Counted from the stretch's first letter, positions 42,639 through 51,800 are shown. The stretch: DNA of 64,000 bases from JAZKFT01 sp963845495 (GCA_963845495.1 CAWJTH010000202.1:1-64000); one strand, 5' to 3'. The notes: generated from the sequence alone by a model not told the origin. Numbers and translations are program-made.

Positions 42639-43397
42639 TTACTCCCTTTGTATCATTTCAAACAACTGCACTACGGCATCTTTCCGTTGTGGCGAAACGG
42701 GCAATTCATCGTTGTTGTCCATTACCACATAACCGCCTTCGCTGCGGCTATATTTTTTTAGGAACGCTGGATTGATTAAGTGCGATTGATGGATGCGTAA
42801 AAATCCCCGCTTGCTTAAAATTTTCTCCACTTCTTTCAAGGTGCGGCAAATAAGTAGGTTTTCTTTGGTGTTCAAGATAAAATGCGTGTAATTATCTTGG
42901 CTTTGGCAGCGGATAATATTTTGGATGGGAATAAATTGGTAACCATCGGTTGTGGGTAAAGCTACTTTTTGGGAAGTAGCGTTAGCCATTTGGTAAGCTT
43001 GGAAAAAATTATCAAACTGGTCTTTTTGCAAAACCTGTTGTTGTTTTTGCTCCCAAGTGCCGATAGCAGCTAACAATTCAGCGTCTTCAACAGGTTTTAA
43101 GCAATAGCTGATAGCGCTATATTTAAAAGCTTCCACCGCATATTGGTTGTATGCAGTTACAAACACAATATCAAAATGGAACGGGTACAATTTGGTCAAC
43201 AGTTCAAAACCGCTGAGCCGAGGCATTTCAATATCCAAAAAAAGCAGGTTGAATTGCAGTTTGGGAATTTCGGCCAAAGCAATTTGGCTATCGTTAAAAA
43301 CGGCCACCACTTCAATATCGCGGCGTAATTTTTTCAATTGCAATTGCAGGGTTTCTGTGGCGAGTTTTTCATCATCCACCAATACAACTTTTATCAT
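42639..43397 (-). CDS. LytTR-type response regulator
   Basis: A 252-residue regulator: receiver domain with acidic pocket (VDDE at 7-10), phosphoacceptor Asp55 in LDIEMP, and Lys101 in YCLKPV; then a LytTR DNA-binding domain from about 145 (IPIQNIIRCQSQDNYTHF, RIHQSHLINPAFL). It is encoded downstream of a LytS-like sensor kinase on the same strand, surely its partner. Targets are unknown. A 49-bp repeat arm starts right after the stop codon, in front of uvrA. Confidence 0.9.
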   Translation of the reverse strand: MIKVVLVDDEKLATETLQLQLKKLRRDIEVVAVFNDSQIALAEIPKLQFNLLFLDIEMPRLSGFELLTKLYPFHFDIVFVTAYNQYAVEAFKYSAISYCLKPVEDAELLAAIGTWEQKQQQVLQKDQFDNFFQAYQMANATSQKVALPTTDGYQFIPIQNIIRCQSQDNYTHFILNTKENLLICRTLKEVEKILSKRGFLRIHQSHLINPAFLKKYSRSEGGYVVMDNNDELPVSPQRKDAVVQLFEMIQRE

Positions 43398-43413
43398 AAG
43401 TTAGTTATTTTTA

Positions 43414-43529
43414 AGGGTTAGTGGGTAGTGGTAAGTAGCCAGTAGGCTTACAAGTGAGTAGTGGTTAAACAATCTCGAGAGGGTAAATATTTCGGCCTGC
43501 TAGCCATTTTCTACTCCCCACTTGCCAGC
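43414..43529. repeat. Edge-anchored inverted arms between kinase and regulator
   Basis: GGTTAGTGGGTAGTGGTAAG (from 43415) near the regulator start is matched, imperfectly and inverted, by TTTCTACTCCCCACTTGCCA (from about 43508) next to the kinase stop. The spacer contains no gene. Confidence 0.5.
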
Positions 43530-43530
43530 C

Positions 43531-45585
43531 TCAGGTTTCCATCAAAATATTTACGGTGGTGCCGGTTGGGTTTCTGTCTAAATCTTCATTGTCTTTAATT
43601 GCTACGGAAAGTTTGCCGGCATTTACTTGGTTATAAAGATCGATGCGTTCATCTGTTATTTTTATGCCGTAGCTTTCCATTTTATTCATTTTGTTTTCTT
43701 TATAAATAGCTGCTGCTTTTCTGCCAACACCGTTATCAATAATCTGTATCAACACATGGCCGTTGATTTTCCTTATTTCGATGGCGCATTTTTTATCTGT
43801 GGTATCGCTATTGGCCAAGCCGTGCCAAATAGCATTTTCTACAAACGGTTGCAATAATAACGGCGGAATATGGATATTTTGTGGCACCACGTTTTCATCC
43901 ACATGAATATGGTAATGAAAAGATTGGTCGAAACGCAAACTTTCAATATCAAGATAAAGGTTTAAGGCATCTAATTCTTGTTGTAAGGTAATAGTTTCGT
44001 GGCTGGTATAATCAAGGATGAGACGCAACAACCGAGAAAATTTGTTGAGATAAAAAGCGGCGGTGTCGTTATCGTTTTTGAGGATAAAATATTTAATGCT
44101 GTTGAGGCTGTTGAACAAAAAATGGGGATTCATACGGCTGCGCAAGGCAAGCATTCTTGTTTCGCTAATTTGCCTTTCGTACGAAGAGCGGGTTTCTTGT
44201 AATTTTACTTCTTCCATTTCTTTTGCCTGTTGTTTCATTTGTTTGGTTCGTTCCAATACTTTTTGCTCCAGCTTTTGGTTGTTTTCTATCATCAATTGTT
44301 CGTTCAATTTCATTTGTTCAATCAATTGTGCATTCGATTTGTCTTTTTCTTCCCGCATTTCTTTTATACGTATGCCAAGTGCAAAAGCGAAAAAAAAGCA
44401 CTCGCACAAAATGCCCATATCGTACCAGTTGGTATCGCTTAAACGTAAAATATATCCGGTAAAACCAACATCGCCCCTAATAATAGACATAATCGAAAAT
44501 GCTAAAAAAAGTCCTGAACCGGCTATAAAATACGTTTTTATTGTACTTTTTATTTTTATGGCTACCGTTATAATGATTGTTAAACTAATAACTATTAATA
44601 TATAGTGTAAAACAATGTTTAGCAAGCTTCTATATTTAAACGTTGGCCAATTGTAACTTACAAACCACTGTAGCAAACTATAAGCCCATAAACTATAAGC
44701 CAGCCATTTTAAAAACAGATATAAGCGCTTGTATTGGGTTTTCAACCCCAATAATGTGTTGGTGAAAATGAGGTAAGCACCTATTGCTGAAAGTACCAAA
44801 GGCTCGTCCAGCGTAAACACCAGCAATGGATTGCGTAGCGTAATAGAACCTACCAGCGTGTTTGATTCCAATTCAAAAAAACTGCATAATAATTGCAGCG
44901 CTAGGTAAAAAGCATAAATACCATACAATTGTTGTTTGCTTGTTGTGTACATGAACAAGAAAAACGACAACATTAAAAACATGGCACCTAAAAAAAAGAT
45001 CATCAGGTATTCGTGTGTATCGGTAAGCGGCTCGTTGTCTTTATAAAATTTATAGTACGCCTCCGGCGAAAAAATGGCAGCTCGCATGTTTGGCTTCCCG
45101 CTTAAAAAACCTTGCATGTTTACCTGCACAAAAGCCTTGGTGTTTTTTTTTATGGCCAACGGCAAAAAGCCTTCACCGTCGTTACCAAAACGGTGGTTAA
45201 TGGGAATATAGTTGCCGGTTTGTTGGATGGTTTTTTTGCCTGTTGCACTGTCGGTAATAATAAGTGTGGTGATGCCGTTTCCTTTGTTTCTAAAGTAAAA
45301 GGCGGTGTCTACACCGAAATCATTTTTTATTTCAAAAGAAATATGTCCAACTCCTTTATTGTCAAGTATTTCCCCATTTTTTAAATCTATTTTGTTGTGA
45401 AGTGTAGAAAAATTGACCATACTTTTTTGCCCTTGGCCAAAAGCACCAAAGAAAATGGTTAGAAAAAAGATAATATAACTTATCCTGTGTATGATGGCAG
45501 TCTGTTTTAAGGATTGGGCATAGTTAAGCTTTTGAAGAGATTTGGGTATAGTTGTTAGCCATGCAATCAATAAAAGCGGTTGCAT
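43531..45585 (-). CDS. 7TMR-DISM/LytS-like sensor histidine kinase
   Basis: A 684-residue membrane sensor. A signal-like helix (YIIFFLTIFFGAFG, about 37-50) is followed by a periplasmic 7TMR-DISM extracellular domain (to about 195), seven membrane helices (about 200-405), a coiled coil rich in Glu/Gln/Lys, then a His_kinase domain with MNPHFLFNSLNSIKYFIL, whose His is the phosphorylation site, and an HATPase domain (PPLLLQPFVENAIWHGL, IIDNGVGRK). It signals to the LytTR regulator downstream. The true start is uncertain: the first 35 residues are poorly typical. Confidence 0.87.
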   Translation of the reverse strand: MQPLLLIAWLTTIPKSLQKLNYAQSLKQTAIIHRISYIIFFLTIFFGAFGQGQKSMVNFSTLHNKIDLKNGEILDNKGVGHISFEIKNDFGVDTAFYFRNKGNGITTLIITDSATGKKTIQQTGNYIPINHRFGNDGEGFLPLAIKKNTKAFVQVNMQGFLSGKPNMRAAIFSPEAYYKFYKDNEPLTDTHEYLMIFFLGAMFLMLSFFLFMYTTSKQQLYGIYAFYLALQLLCSFFELESNTLVGSITLRNPLLVFTLDEPLVLSAIGAYLIFTNTLLGLKTQYKRLYLFLKWLAYSLWAYSLLQWFVSYNWPTFKYRSLLNIVLHYILIVISLTIIITVAIKIKSTIKTYFIAGSGLFLAFSIMSIIRGDVGFTGYILRLSDTNWYDMGILCECFFFAFALGIRIKEMREEKDKSNAQLIEQMKLNEQLMIENNQKLEQKVLERTKQMKQQAKEMEEVKLQETRSSYERQISETRMLALRSRMNPHFLFNSLNSIKYFILKNDNDTAAFYLNKFSRLLRLILDYTSHETITLQQELDALNLYLDIESLRFDQSFHYHIHVDENVVPQNIHIPPLLLQPFVENAIWHGLANSDTTDKKCAIEIRKINGHVLIQIIDNGVGRKAAAIYKENKMNKMESYGIKITDERIDLYNQVNAGKLSVAIKDNEDLDRNPTGTTVNILMET

Positions 45586-45846
45586 TTGTTTGCTTGTTCT
45601 ATAAAAATGAATTTAAGTCTAAGGTCATATAAACTTAATTTTTTTATTTAATAATTACATTCCGAATGTAGCAAAGCCCCTAAATGATGGAGCAGTTCTA
45701 AATATTTGGTTAGCATGTTTACTTCTGTTGTTTGCATATTGCTGTTTTAATAAAAATTTCTTGCCAGCGCAATGTTTTATTTCCGCCTAAATTCTTCGCC
45801 TGTTCCAATGTTAAGGTCATACAGCCAAAACATTGCAGTTACGTCT

Positions 45847-45854
45847 TATCTTTG
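45847..45854 (+). promoter_or_regulatory. Bacteroidota -7 promoter element upstream of pheS
   Basis: TATCTTTG is a perfect TAnnTTTG match ending 9 nt before the pheS ATG (45864). It supports this start over the upstream in-frame codon at 45732. A -33 TTTG at the right spacing was not found. Confidence 0.45.
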
Positions 45855-45863
45855 AAGCCATTT

Positions 45864-46895
45864 ATGGAACAATTGCTGGAACAAATAAATGCGCTGCGTC
45901 AAGAGATTGCAAGCGCCAAAACCGAGGATAGCACTGCATTGGAAACTTTCCGCATTAAATACCTTGGTACAAAAGGTTTGGTAAAAAGCTTGATGGGCGA
46001 AATGAAAAATGTGCCTGTTGAACAAAAAAAAGAATTCGGCCAGTTACTAAACGAGTTCAAACAATTTGCTGAAAACAAGTTTGAGGAACTAAGCCAATCC
46101 ATTGCCGGCGGCACAGAAACGGCGACAGATAAAATTGATTATACTTTGCCTGGAACGCCGTTGCCACTGGGCAGCCGGCACCCCATTAGCATTGTGCGCA
46201 ACCAAATTGTTTCTATCTTCCGCCGGCTTGGTTTTGCCGTAGCCGAAGGGCCGGAAATTGAGGATGATTGGCACAACTTTGGCGCATTAAACTTGCCCGA
46301 AGACCACCCTGCCCGTGATATGCAGGATACATTTTATATTAACAATGATCCCGCTTGGGTGTTGCGTACGCATACCAGCAGCGTGCAGGTGCGAGAAATG
46401 CAAAAAGGCAAATTGCCTATCCGCATGATTATGCCTGGCCGTGTGTACCGCAACGAAACCATCAGTGCAAGGGCGCATTGCTTTTTTCATCAAATTGAAG
46501 GTTTGTATATTGCCGAAAATGTAAGTTTTGCCGACTTGAAACAAACGCTTTACTTTTTTGTACAGGAATTGTTTGGCAACACTGTAAAAATCCGTTTTCG
46601 CCCCAGCTATTTTCCTTTTACCGAGCCTAGCGCCGAAATGGACATCACCTGTCTAATTTGTGGCGGCACGGGCTGTAATGTGTGCAAACATACCGGCTGG
46701 GTTGAAATTTTGGGTTGTGGCATGGTACATCCAAATGTGTTGACGAATTGCGGCATCGACGCAAATAAATATACCGGGTTTGCCTTTGGCATGGGCATGG
46801 AACGCATTACCATGTTGAAATACCAGATAAAAGATTTGCGGCTTTTCTCGCAGAACGATGTGCGGTTTTTGAAGCAGTTTACAAATGCGGTATAA
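45864..46895 (+). CDS. pheS: Phenylalanyl-tRNA synthetase alpha subunit
   Basis: A 343-residue class II synthetase subunit forming the heterotetramer with PheT. The N-terminal coiled coil (about 1-90) contacts tRNA; motif 2 (HTSSVQVREM, MPGRVYRNE) and motif 3 (GFAFGMGMERITML) form the catalytic site. A cysteine-rich segment (CLICGGTGCNVCKHTGW) before WVEILGCGMVHP looks like a zinc-binding loop. ATG 45864 (MEQLLEQINALRQEI) is the family start; the longer reading from 45732 has implausible sequence. pheT is not in the window. Confidence 0.95.
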   Translation: MEQLLEQINALRQEIASAKTEDSTALETFRIKYLGTKGLVKSLMGEMKNVPVEQKKEFGQLLNEFKQFAENKFEELSQSIAGGTETATDKIDYTLPGTPLPLGSRHPISIVRNQIVSIFRRLGFAVAEGPEIEDDWHNFGALNLPEDHPARDMQDTFYINNDPAWVLRTHTSSVQVREMQKGKLPIRMIMPGRVYRNETISARAHCFFHQIEGLYIAENVSFADLKQTLYFFVQELFGNTVKIRFRPSYFPFTEPSAEMDITCLICGGTGCNVCKHTGWVEILGCGMVHPNVLTNCGIDANKYTGFAFGMGMERITMLKYQIKDLRLFSQNDVRFLKQFTNAV

Positions 46896-46928
46896 TTTGG
46901 TAATTAAGTAATTGGATAAAGAAATTTG

Positions 46929-46936
46929 TAAATTTG
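46929..46936 (+). promoter_or_regulatory. Bacteroidota -7 promoter element upstream of the VapBC-like pair
   Basis: TAAATTTG matches TAnnTTTG and lies 13 nt before the antitoxin ATG at 46950, fitting a dedicated promoter for the toxin-antitoxin genes. Confidence 0.4.
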
Positions 46937-46949
46937 ATAAAACTTTTTT

Positions 46950-47186
46950 ATGCCCAATATTGAATTAAGAAATAAAATCCTGCACGAAGTTTCAACACTT
47001 CCAGAAGATGCATTGGTTAAGCTTGATGATTTTATCAATGATTTAAATAAAAAAGGAAATGAGCAGGTAAATCCAATAATGCAGCTAGCTGGCATTTGGA
47101 ATAATATGGACACAGAAAGTTTAGATTTTTTAACAACACAATTATCGGAAAGGCGCAGTAACAACCGAAGAAATAACCATGAGTGA
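46950..47186 (+). CDS. VapB-like antitoxin (putative)
   Basis: A 78-residue protein (MPNIELRNKILHEVSTLPED) directly before a PIN-domain toxin gene that overlaps it by 8 nt. The helical N-terminus with LPEDALVKLDDFINDLNKK is shared with other small antitoxins of Bacteroidota (DUF2281-like), and the middle LAGIWNNMDTE resembles toxin-contact segments. Family assignment is uncertain, but the position and size make an antitoxin role likely. Confidence 0.65.
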   Translation: MPNIELRNKILHEVSTLPEDALVKLDDFINDLNKKGNEQVNPIMQLAGIWNNMDTESLDFLTTQLSERRSNNRRNNHE

Positions 47187-47601
47187 TTATCTTTTTGATA
47201 CAGATATTATTTCTTACTTTTTGAAGGGTAATGAAATGGTTATCAAGAATATGGCTGCGTATTTAAAACGCTTTAATTCCAATTCACTTAAAATTAGTTT
47301 AATAACTTATTATGAGATTTTAAGTGGCTTGCGCCTTAAAAAGGCAAGTAGCCAATTATCAAAATTTATGGCAAATAAATCCATGTTCGAAATTTTGGTC
47401 CTCACAGAAAAAACAATCGACGCTTCTGCAAATTTTTATGCCGAAACCAAACAACTTGGCAAATCGGTTGATGATATTGATTTGTTAATTGCCGGAGTTG
47501 CGAAAGCGAATGGTTTGATTTTAGTAACAAATAATGAAAAGCATTTTGGGCAAATACCATCTTTTGTTTCGCAAAACTGGTCAACTAATTTCTATTTTTA
47601 A
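47179..47601 (+). CDS. VapC-type PIN-domain ribonuclease toxin
   Basis: A 140-residue PIN-domain toxin with all four acidic positions visible: FDTDIISYFLKG (Asp near 7-9), YYEILSGLRL (Glu), SVDDIDLLIAG (Asp) and TNNEKHFG near the end. VapC toxins cut tRNA or rRNA. It overlaps the antitoxin gene (ATGAGTGA). Unlike the VapC homolog at 38722-39113 this one is intact and may be active. Confidence 0.87.
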   Translation: MSDYLFDTDIISYFLKGNEMVIKNMAAYLKRFNSNSLKISLITYYEILSGLRLKKASSQLSKFMANKSMFEILVLTEKTIDASANFYAETKQLGKSVDDIDLLIAGVAKANGLILVTNNEKHFGQIPSFVSQNWSTNFYF

Positions 47602-47627
47602 GGCATGCCTATTCCCCATTTTCAACA

Positions 47628-48611
47628 ATGATCCTCATTACCGGCGGTACCGGCTTACTTGGCCAACAACTAATTGCACATTTGCACCAAAAAGGCATTC
47701 AAGACATTGTTGCTCCATACCGAAGTTCAATTCCCATTGGTTTTGAACAAAAAGCCCGTTGGGTAAAAGGCGATATTTTGGATGTTATTTTTTTGGAAGA
47801 AATAATGCGAGGCATTACGGAAGTATATCATTGCGCTGGTTATGTTTCTTTTAGCCCAAAACATAAGGCAGAATTATATCAAGTAAATGTTGATGGAACC
47901 GCAAATGTAGTAAATGCTAGTTTGGATGCCGGCGTACGAAAACTGGTACATGTAAGCAGCGTAGCGGCATTGGGCCGCTACCACCAAGGCAAGGTTATTT
48001 CCGAAAAAATGGAATGGACCGAAAAATCGAATAATAGCGAATACGGCAAAACAAAATACTTGGGCGAGATGGAAGTGTGGCGTGGCATTGGCGAAGGGTT
48101 GGATGCGGTCATCGTAAACCCAACTATTATTATAAGCCAATATGGCGATTGGACAAAAGGCTCGATGGCCATTTTCAAAAATATTTACAATGGTTTTCCT
48201 TGGTATAGCACGGGCAGTGCAGGCTTTGTAAGTGCATTAGATGTTGCCGAAGCCATGTACCAATTAATGCAAAGCGATATTTCTGCGCAGCGTTTTATTG
48301 TAAACGCCGAAAACAAAACATTTAAAGATTTATTTTTTATGATTGCCGATGCCTTTGGCAAAAAAAGACCATCAAAAGCCGTAACGCCTTTTTTAGCGGC
48401 CATTGTTTGGCGAGTAGAGAAAATAAAAAGTTTCTTCACCAAAAAAGATCCGATGGTAACAAAAGAAACGGCGGATTCGGCTCTGTCAACCGTGCAATTT
48501 GACAATACGGCCTTGCTGAAAGCCTTGCCCAGCTTTACTTACACGCCCATACAAAAAAGCGTGGAAGAAATTTGCAAGCAATTGAAAGCGAAAACCGTGA
48601 ATAGTGAATAG
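47628..48611 (+). CDS. NAD(P)-dependent epimerase/reductase (extended SDR family)
   Basis: A 327-residue extended short-chain dehydrogenase: ITGGTGLLGQQL (3-14) is the NAD(P)-binding motif, HVSSVAALG contributes the catalytic Ser, and EYGKTKYLGE gives Tyr-x-x-x-Lys. Resembles dihydroflavonol-reductase-like or sugar-epimerase-like SDRs of Bacteroidota; substrate unknown. It is likely cytosolic. The gene begins 26 nt after the toxin stop, and its end (TAG within GTGAATAG) merges into a repeat arm. Confidence 0.83.
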   Translation: MILITGGTGLLGQQLIAHLHQKGIQDIVAPYRSSIPIGFEQKARWVKGDILDVIFLEEIMRGITEVYHCAGYVSFSPKHKAELYQVNVDGTANVVNASLDAGVRKLVHVSSVAALGRYHQGKVISEKMEWTEKSNNSEYGKTKYLGEMEVWRGIGEGLDAVIVNPTIIISQYGDWTKGSMAIFKNIYNGFPWYSTGSAGFVSALDVAEAMYQLMQSDISAQRFIVNAENKTFKDLFFMIADAFGKKRPSKAVTPFLAAIVWRVEKIKSFFTKKDPMVTKETADSALSTVQFDNTALLKALPSFTYTPIQKSVEEICKQLKAKTVNSE

Positions 48612-48744
48612 TGAGTGGTGAATAAGTTTCAGATAGTAATTATTTCCTGATAATTACAAGAATTAAAAACAAAAAAATTAATCAGTTACAGGGAAAGCTC
48701 AAATTTAGTGAGCCAACTCACGACTGACCACTCACGATTCACGC
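48597..48744. repeat. Edge-anchored inverted arms, GTGAATAGTGAGTGGTG family
   Basis: The left arm (48597-48625) overlaps the end of the reductase gene; the right arm (48714-48744, CCAACTCACGACTGACCACT and on) overlaps the stop of the convergent LpxD-like gene. The repeat therefore supplies the final codon or stop of both genes. Pairing is imperfect. Confidence 0.65.
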
Positions 48745-49686
48745 TTCCATTACCTTTTTCCAAAGCTCCGGAATGCGTTTTATCCAAACCAATTCTTTGC
48801 GTTTTATGCCAGCTTCTTCGGCCGGAAAGCCCATATAAACCTTGCCGCCTTCGATGCTTTTGGTTACTGCGGTTTGGCCCATAATTACAGCATTGTCGCC
48901 AATGCTCAATGTTTTATTTACACCAACTTGTCCCCAAATAGTTACACCGTCGCCCACGGTTGTGGCACCTGCAATGCCCACTTGCGAAGCAATAATGCAG
49001 TTGCGGCCAATCACCACATCGTGGCCCAACTGGATTAAATTATCCAGCTTCGTTCCCTGCATAATCCTGGTGTCGTTTGTTACGCCTTTGTCGATGCAAC
49101 AATTGGCACCAATTTCCACATCGTCTTCAATTACCACGCGGCCGCAACTGGCCATTTTTTTATACCAATTCTCCCGGTTTTTTTTGGTGTTGTAATAAAA
49201 AGCATCGGCCCCAATTACAGTACCAGCATGTATTGTAACGTTATTGCCAATTACACAATCGCTGTAAATGGTAACGTTTGGATGAATGACACAACCATTG
49301 CCAATCACTACATTTTCGCCAATAAATGCATTGGGCGCAATATGTGTTCCATGGCCGATAATGGCTGTTTCTGCCAGCATTTTTGTAGCTGGTTTTAACG
49401 GTCTAAAATGTTGCACAATTTTTAAATAACCTTCAAACGGTTGTTCCATGAAAAGCAAGGTTTTGCCTGGCGGAACGGTAACATCTTTTGAATTAATAAT
49501 GATGAATTTGGCAGGGCTGTTCAAGCAAGTTCCATAATATTTTGGGTGATCCACAAATACCATATCATTATGCTGCACTTTATGTATTTCGTTGATGCCC
49601 GGAACCGGTGCATTGGCATCACCAATTATTTCTGCCCCAATTAATTGCGCAATCGTGCTGGCTGTTGTGCCTTCAGGAAAAATCAT
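48739..49686 (-). CDS. Second LpxD-like UDP-acylglucosamine N-acyltransferase
   Basis: A 315-residue left-handed beta-helix acyltransferase. It has the LpxD-type N-terminal domain (MIFPEGTTASTIAQLIGAEI) and hexapeptide repeats (about 100-280), with IQLGHDVVIG as the position of the catalytic His. It differs from the lpxD at 24663 in sequence and lacks its C-terminal helix. Bacteroidota often carry such a second copy; whether it modifies lipid A or another glycolipid is unknown. It stands alone on the minus strand. Confidence 0.83.
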   Translation of the reverse strand: MIFPEGTTASTIAQLIGAEIIGDANAPVPGINEIHKVQHNDMVFVDHPKYYGTCLNSPAKFIIINSKDVTVPPGKTLLFMEQPFEGYLKIVQHFRPLKPATKMLAETAIIGHGTHIAPNAFIGENVVIGNGCVIHPNVTIYSDCVIGNNVTIHAGTVIGADAFYYNTKKNRENWYKKMASCGRVVIEDDVEIGANCCIDKGVTNDTRIMQGTKLDNLIQLGHDVVIGRNCIIASQVGIAGATTVGDGVTIWGQVGVNKTLSIGDNAVIMGQTAVTKSIEGGKVYMGFPAEEAGIKRKELVWIKRIPELWKKVMEA

Positions 49687-49993
49687 CTGTTCAATTTTTT
49701 ACAAATGTAGCGCAAGCGGCAATTTGGCCATTAAGTCATTTGGTCATCAAAGCATTGAAAATTTATTCAATAGGCCAATTGGATTGTTTTATTTCTCGTC
49801 CTTTTATTTCTTGTCCTTGTTTTCTTGCCCTTCTGGTTCTTGTTTTCTTGCCTCCTTGCCTCCTTGTTTCTTGTCTCCTTGTTTTCTTGCCTTCTTGTAG
49901 CCTCGTCCTCTTGTCTCTTTATTCCTATATTTTCAATATTTATTGAAAATATAGGAATAAAGACTTTATCTTGCAGCCTTAAATCAATCGATC
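49687..49993. other. Spacer with pyrimidine-rich CTTG tract and a 22-bp palindrome
   Basis: About 300 nt between two divergent genes. From about 49791 to 49918 the plus strand is composed of CTTG-rich words (CTTGTTTTCTTGCC, CCTCCTTGCC and variants). It is followed by CTTTATTCCTATATTTTCAA and two more bases (49917-49938) and the exact inverse (49941-49962) with a 2-nt loop: 22 perfect base pairs, ending 32 nt before the next ATG. TATCTTGC at 49967-49974 is a -7-like element. Confidence 0.8.
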
Positions 49994-50752
49994 ATGAACC
50001 GCCATTTTGATAAAGCATTATTGTACGACGATAATTGTCCGCTTTGCGTAGCATATACCAGTGCCTTCGTAAAAACAGGAATGTTGGACGCCGATAAAAG
50101 GATTTCATTTTCACAAATAAATACTGCCGATTATGCCATTGATTATAATAAAGCAAGGCACGAAATACCGCTGGTTGATTTTAAAAATGGCGAGATAAAA
50201 TATGGTGTTGATGCCTTGGCAGAAATTTTAAACCAGCGGTTTTGTTTTGTAAAACCGATACTAAAAATCGGTTTCATTAATTTGTTTTTTAGAAAATTAT
50301 ATCGCGTCATTTCTTACAACCGAAAAATAATTGTGGCAAAACCAAGTACCCCAAAAACATGCTTCGATTGTTCGCCGGATTATAGTGTTCGGCACCGTTT
50401 TTATCTTGCTCTTTTCACTTGGCTATCTACCAATTTTTTACTGGCAAATGCAGTGGCAGAAAGCTTACAAAAAGTATCAGCAGGGTTTAAGCCGTGGTGG
50501 TTTTTTTGCTGGATGTTGGTTGCTATTTCAATGATGATAAACAAAACAAAAAAACAAGCATTGGATATTGCTGTGCATACAGGTATAATTATGATGGTTG
50601 CAACAATTATTTATGCGTTGTTATTGCAATTTTTTTCAATTGTTATTCACATTTCACTTAATTTTTTATTTAGTGATTTTATTACCTTCTTTGCTTTGGA
50701 TGATGTGGCAAACAAAGCGCCGCATTACTTTTCACCGCCAACAACATGCTAG
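49994..50752 (+). CDS. DCC-family (DUF393) protein with a membrane C-terminus
   Basis: A 252-residue protein. The N-terminus contains the DCC family signature LLYDDNCPLCVAYT (about 9-22), a thioredoxin-like motif found in putative thiol-disulfide oxidoreductases. From about 140 onward there are three or four hydrophobic segments. The function is not established for the family. The start ATG 49994 lies shortly after the 22-bp palindrome, which may affect its expression. Confidence 0.72.
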   Translation: MNRHFDKALLYDDNCPLCVAYTSAFVKTGMLDADKRISFSQINTADYAIDYNKARHEIPLVDFKNGEIKYGVDALAEILNQRFCFVKPILKIGFINLFFRKLYRVISYNRKIIVAKPSTPKTCFDCSPDYSVRHRFYLALFTWLSTNFLLANAVAESLQKVSAGFKPWWFFCWMLVAISMMINKTKKQALDIAVHTGIIMMVATIIYALLLQFFSIVIHISLNFLFSDFITFFALDDVANKAPHYFSPPTTC

Positions 50753-51197
50753 CTGAAACGTAGTATTGGCAATGGTTTCAGGTATTCGAAGCTGTATGAG
50801 GGGCATAGTTTTAGCATTCGTTTTTCCGCAAAATATTATCCGTTTTTTTGTAAATAAAAAAGCACTATTTGAGAAACACACAATTAAATTGAAAAAATGT
50901 GAATAAAATAATTGCATGATTTTTTTTTAATCGAATAAATGTTTTTTAATATTGTGGAGGGAAATTTATTCCCAGGTACTTACTAACCCATTTATATAAA
51001 TATCCCCCCGCAAAAAACGGGGGGATATTGTTTGTTAAAAGTTTACAAAAGCAAGCGTTAGGGTGGCAAGCTTTGCAGACAAACGGCTTCCTTTTTCGTG
51101 TGTTTTCCGATCCAAAAAACGTGGCTTTATTGAATGTTTTTTATCTTCATTCCCTTCACTATTTTATAATCATTTTTGTACCATTTTTTTGATTGAT
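50753..51197. other. Long spacer; possible small RNA ending in a strong hairpin
   Basis: No credible protein gene was found in these 445 nt. The striking feature is a GC-rich hairpin at 50999-51029. Upstream, GGGAAATTTATTCCC (about 50959-50973) forms a second small stem. The hairpin is about 250 nt from the preceding stop codon, so it might end a separate short transcript instead of the DCC gene. An alternative is a very long 3' leader. Confidence 0.4.
50999..51029 (+). terminator. 12-bp perfect GC-rich hairpin
   Basis: AATATCCCCCCG (50999-51010) pairs perfectly with CGGGGGGATATT (51018-51029) around CAAAAAA, followed by GTTTG. It looks like a rho-independent terminator with a weak T-tract. 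Confidence 0.7.
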
Positions 51198-51800
51198 ATG
51201 CCACAACATTCTTACTTCGTTATTTACAAACCTTACCAAGTAATGTCGCAATTTTCCCCTTCGGGTGATAAAAAAACATTAAAAGATTATTTTGATGTGC
51301 CGAAAGATGTGTACCCTGTTGGGCGGTTAGATTTTGATAGCGAAGGCTTATTGATTTTAACCAACGACACGTCATTAAACCATCAATTGTTGCATCCCCA
51401 AAACGAACACGAAAGGGAATATTGGGCACAGGTAGATTATGCTGTTTTACCATCATCCATCCAACAAATACAACAAGGTGTTGCCATCAATATCGATGGA
51501 AAAATGTACCAAACAAAGCCATGCCAAGCATCCCTTATTTTGCCCGAACCGCAAGTGCCAGATCGGTTTCCACCCATCCGTTTTAGAAAAGAAATACCAA
51601 CCACATGGCTACAATTAATTTTAAAGGAGGGGAAAAATAGACAGGTAAGAAAAATGACCGCTGCAATCGGGCACCCAACTTTGCGGTTAATCCGTTACAG
51701 AATAGAACAAATAAAATTGGGCACCATGCAACCCAGCGATATGATTGAAATGGATGAATCAACCATTAAAAAAGCATTATTTAAAAATGGAAAACGATAA
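51198..51800 (+). CDS. RluE/RsuA-family pseudouridine synthase (RluE-like)
   Basis: A 200-residue enzyme making pseudouridine in rRNA. The catalytic Asp is in GRLDFDSEGLLILTND, and the flanking YFVIYKPYQVMSQFSP and GKNRQVRKM motifs are typical. The N-terminal S4 domain of RsuA is absent, as in RluE, which modifies 23S rRNA near the peptidyl transferase centre. ATG 51198 is chosen; a longer open frame from 51063 has no RluE similarity. It overlaps the following GNAT gene by 14 nt. Confidence 0.88.
   Translation: MPQHSYFVIYKPYQVMSQFSPSGDKKTLKDYFDVPKDVYPVGRLDFDSEGLLILTNDTSLNHQLLHPQNEHEREYWAQVDYAVLPSSIQQIQQGVAINIDGKMYQTKPCQASLILPEPQVPDRFPPIRFRKEIPTTWLQLILKEGKNRQVRKMTAAIGHPTLRLIRYRIEQIKLGTMQPSDMIEMDESTIKKALFKNGKR

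Noticed and set aside
8397..42640. CRISPR array
   Set aside because: Repeats are inverted pairs or degenerate tandem words; none shows equal direct repeats of 23-40 bp separated by unique spacers, and no cas gene occurs.
45732..45863. N-terminal extension of PheS
   Set aside because: The family start is MEQLLEQINALR, and a promoter element lies within the extension.
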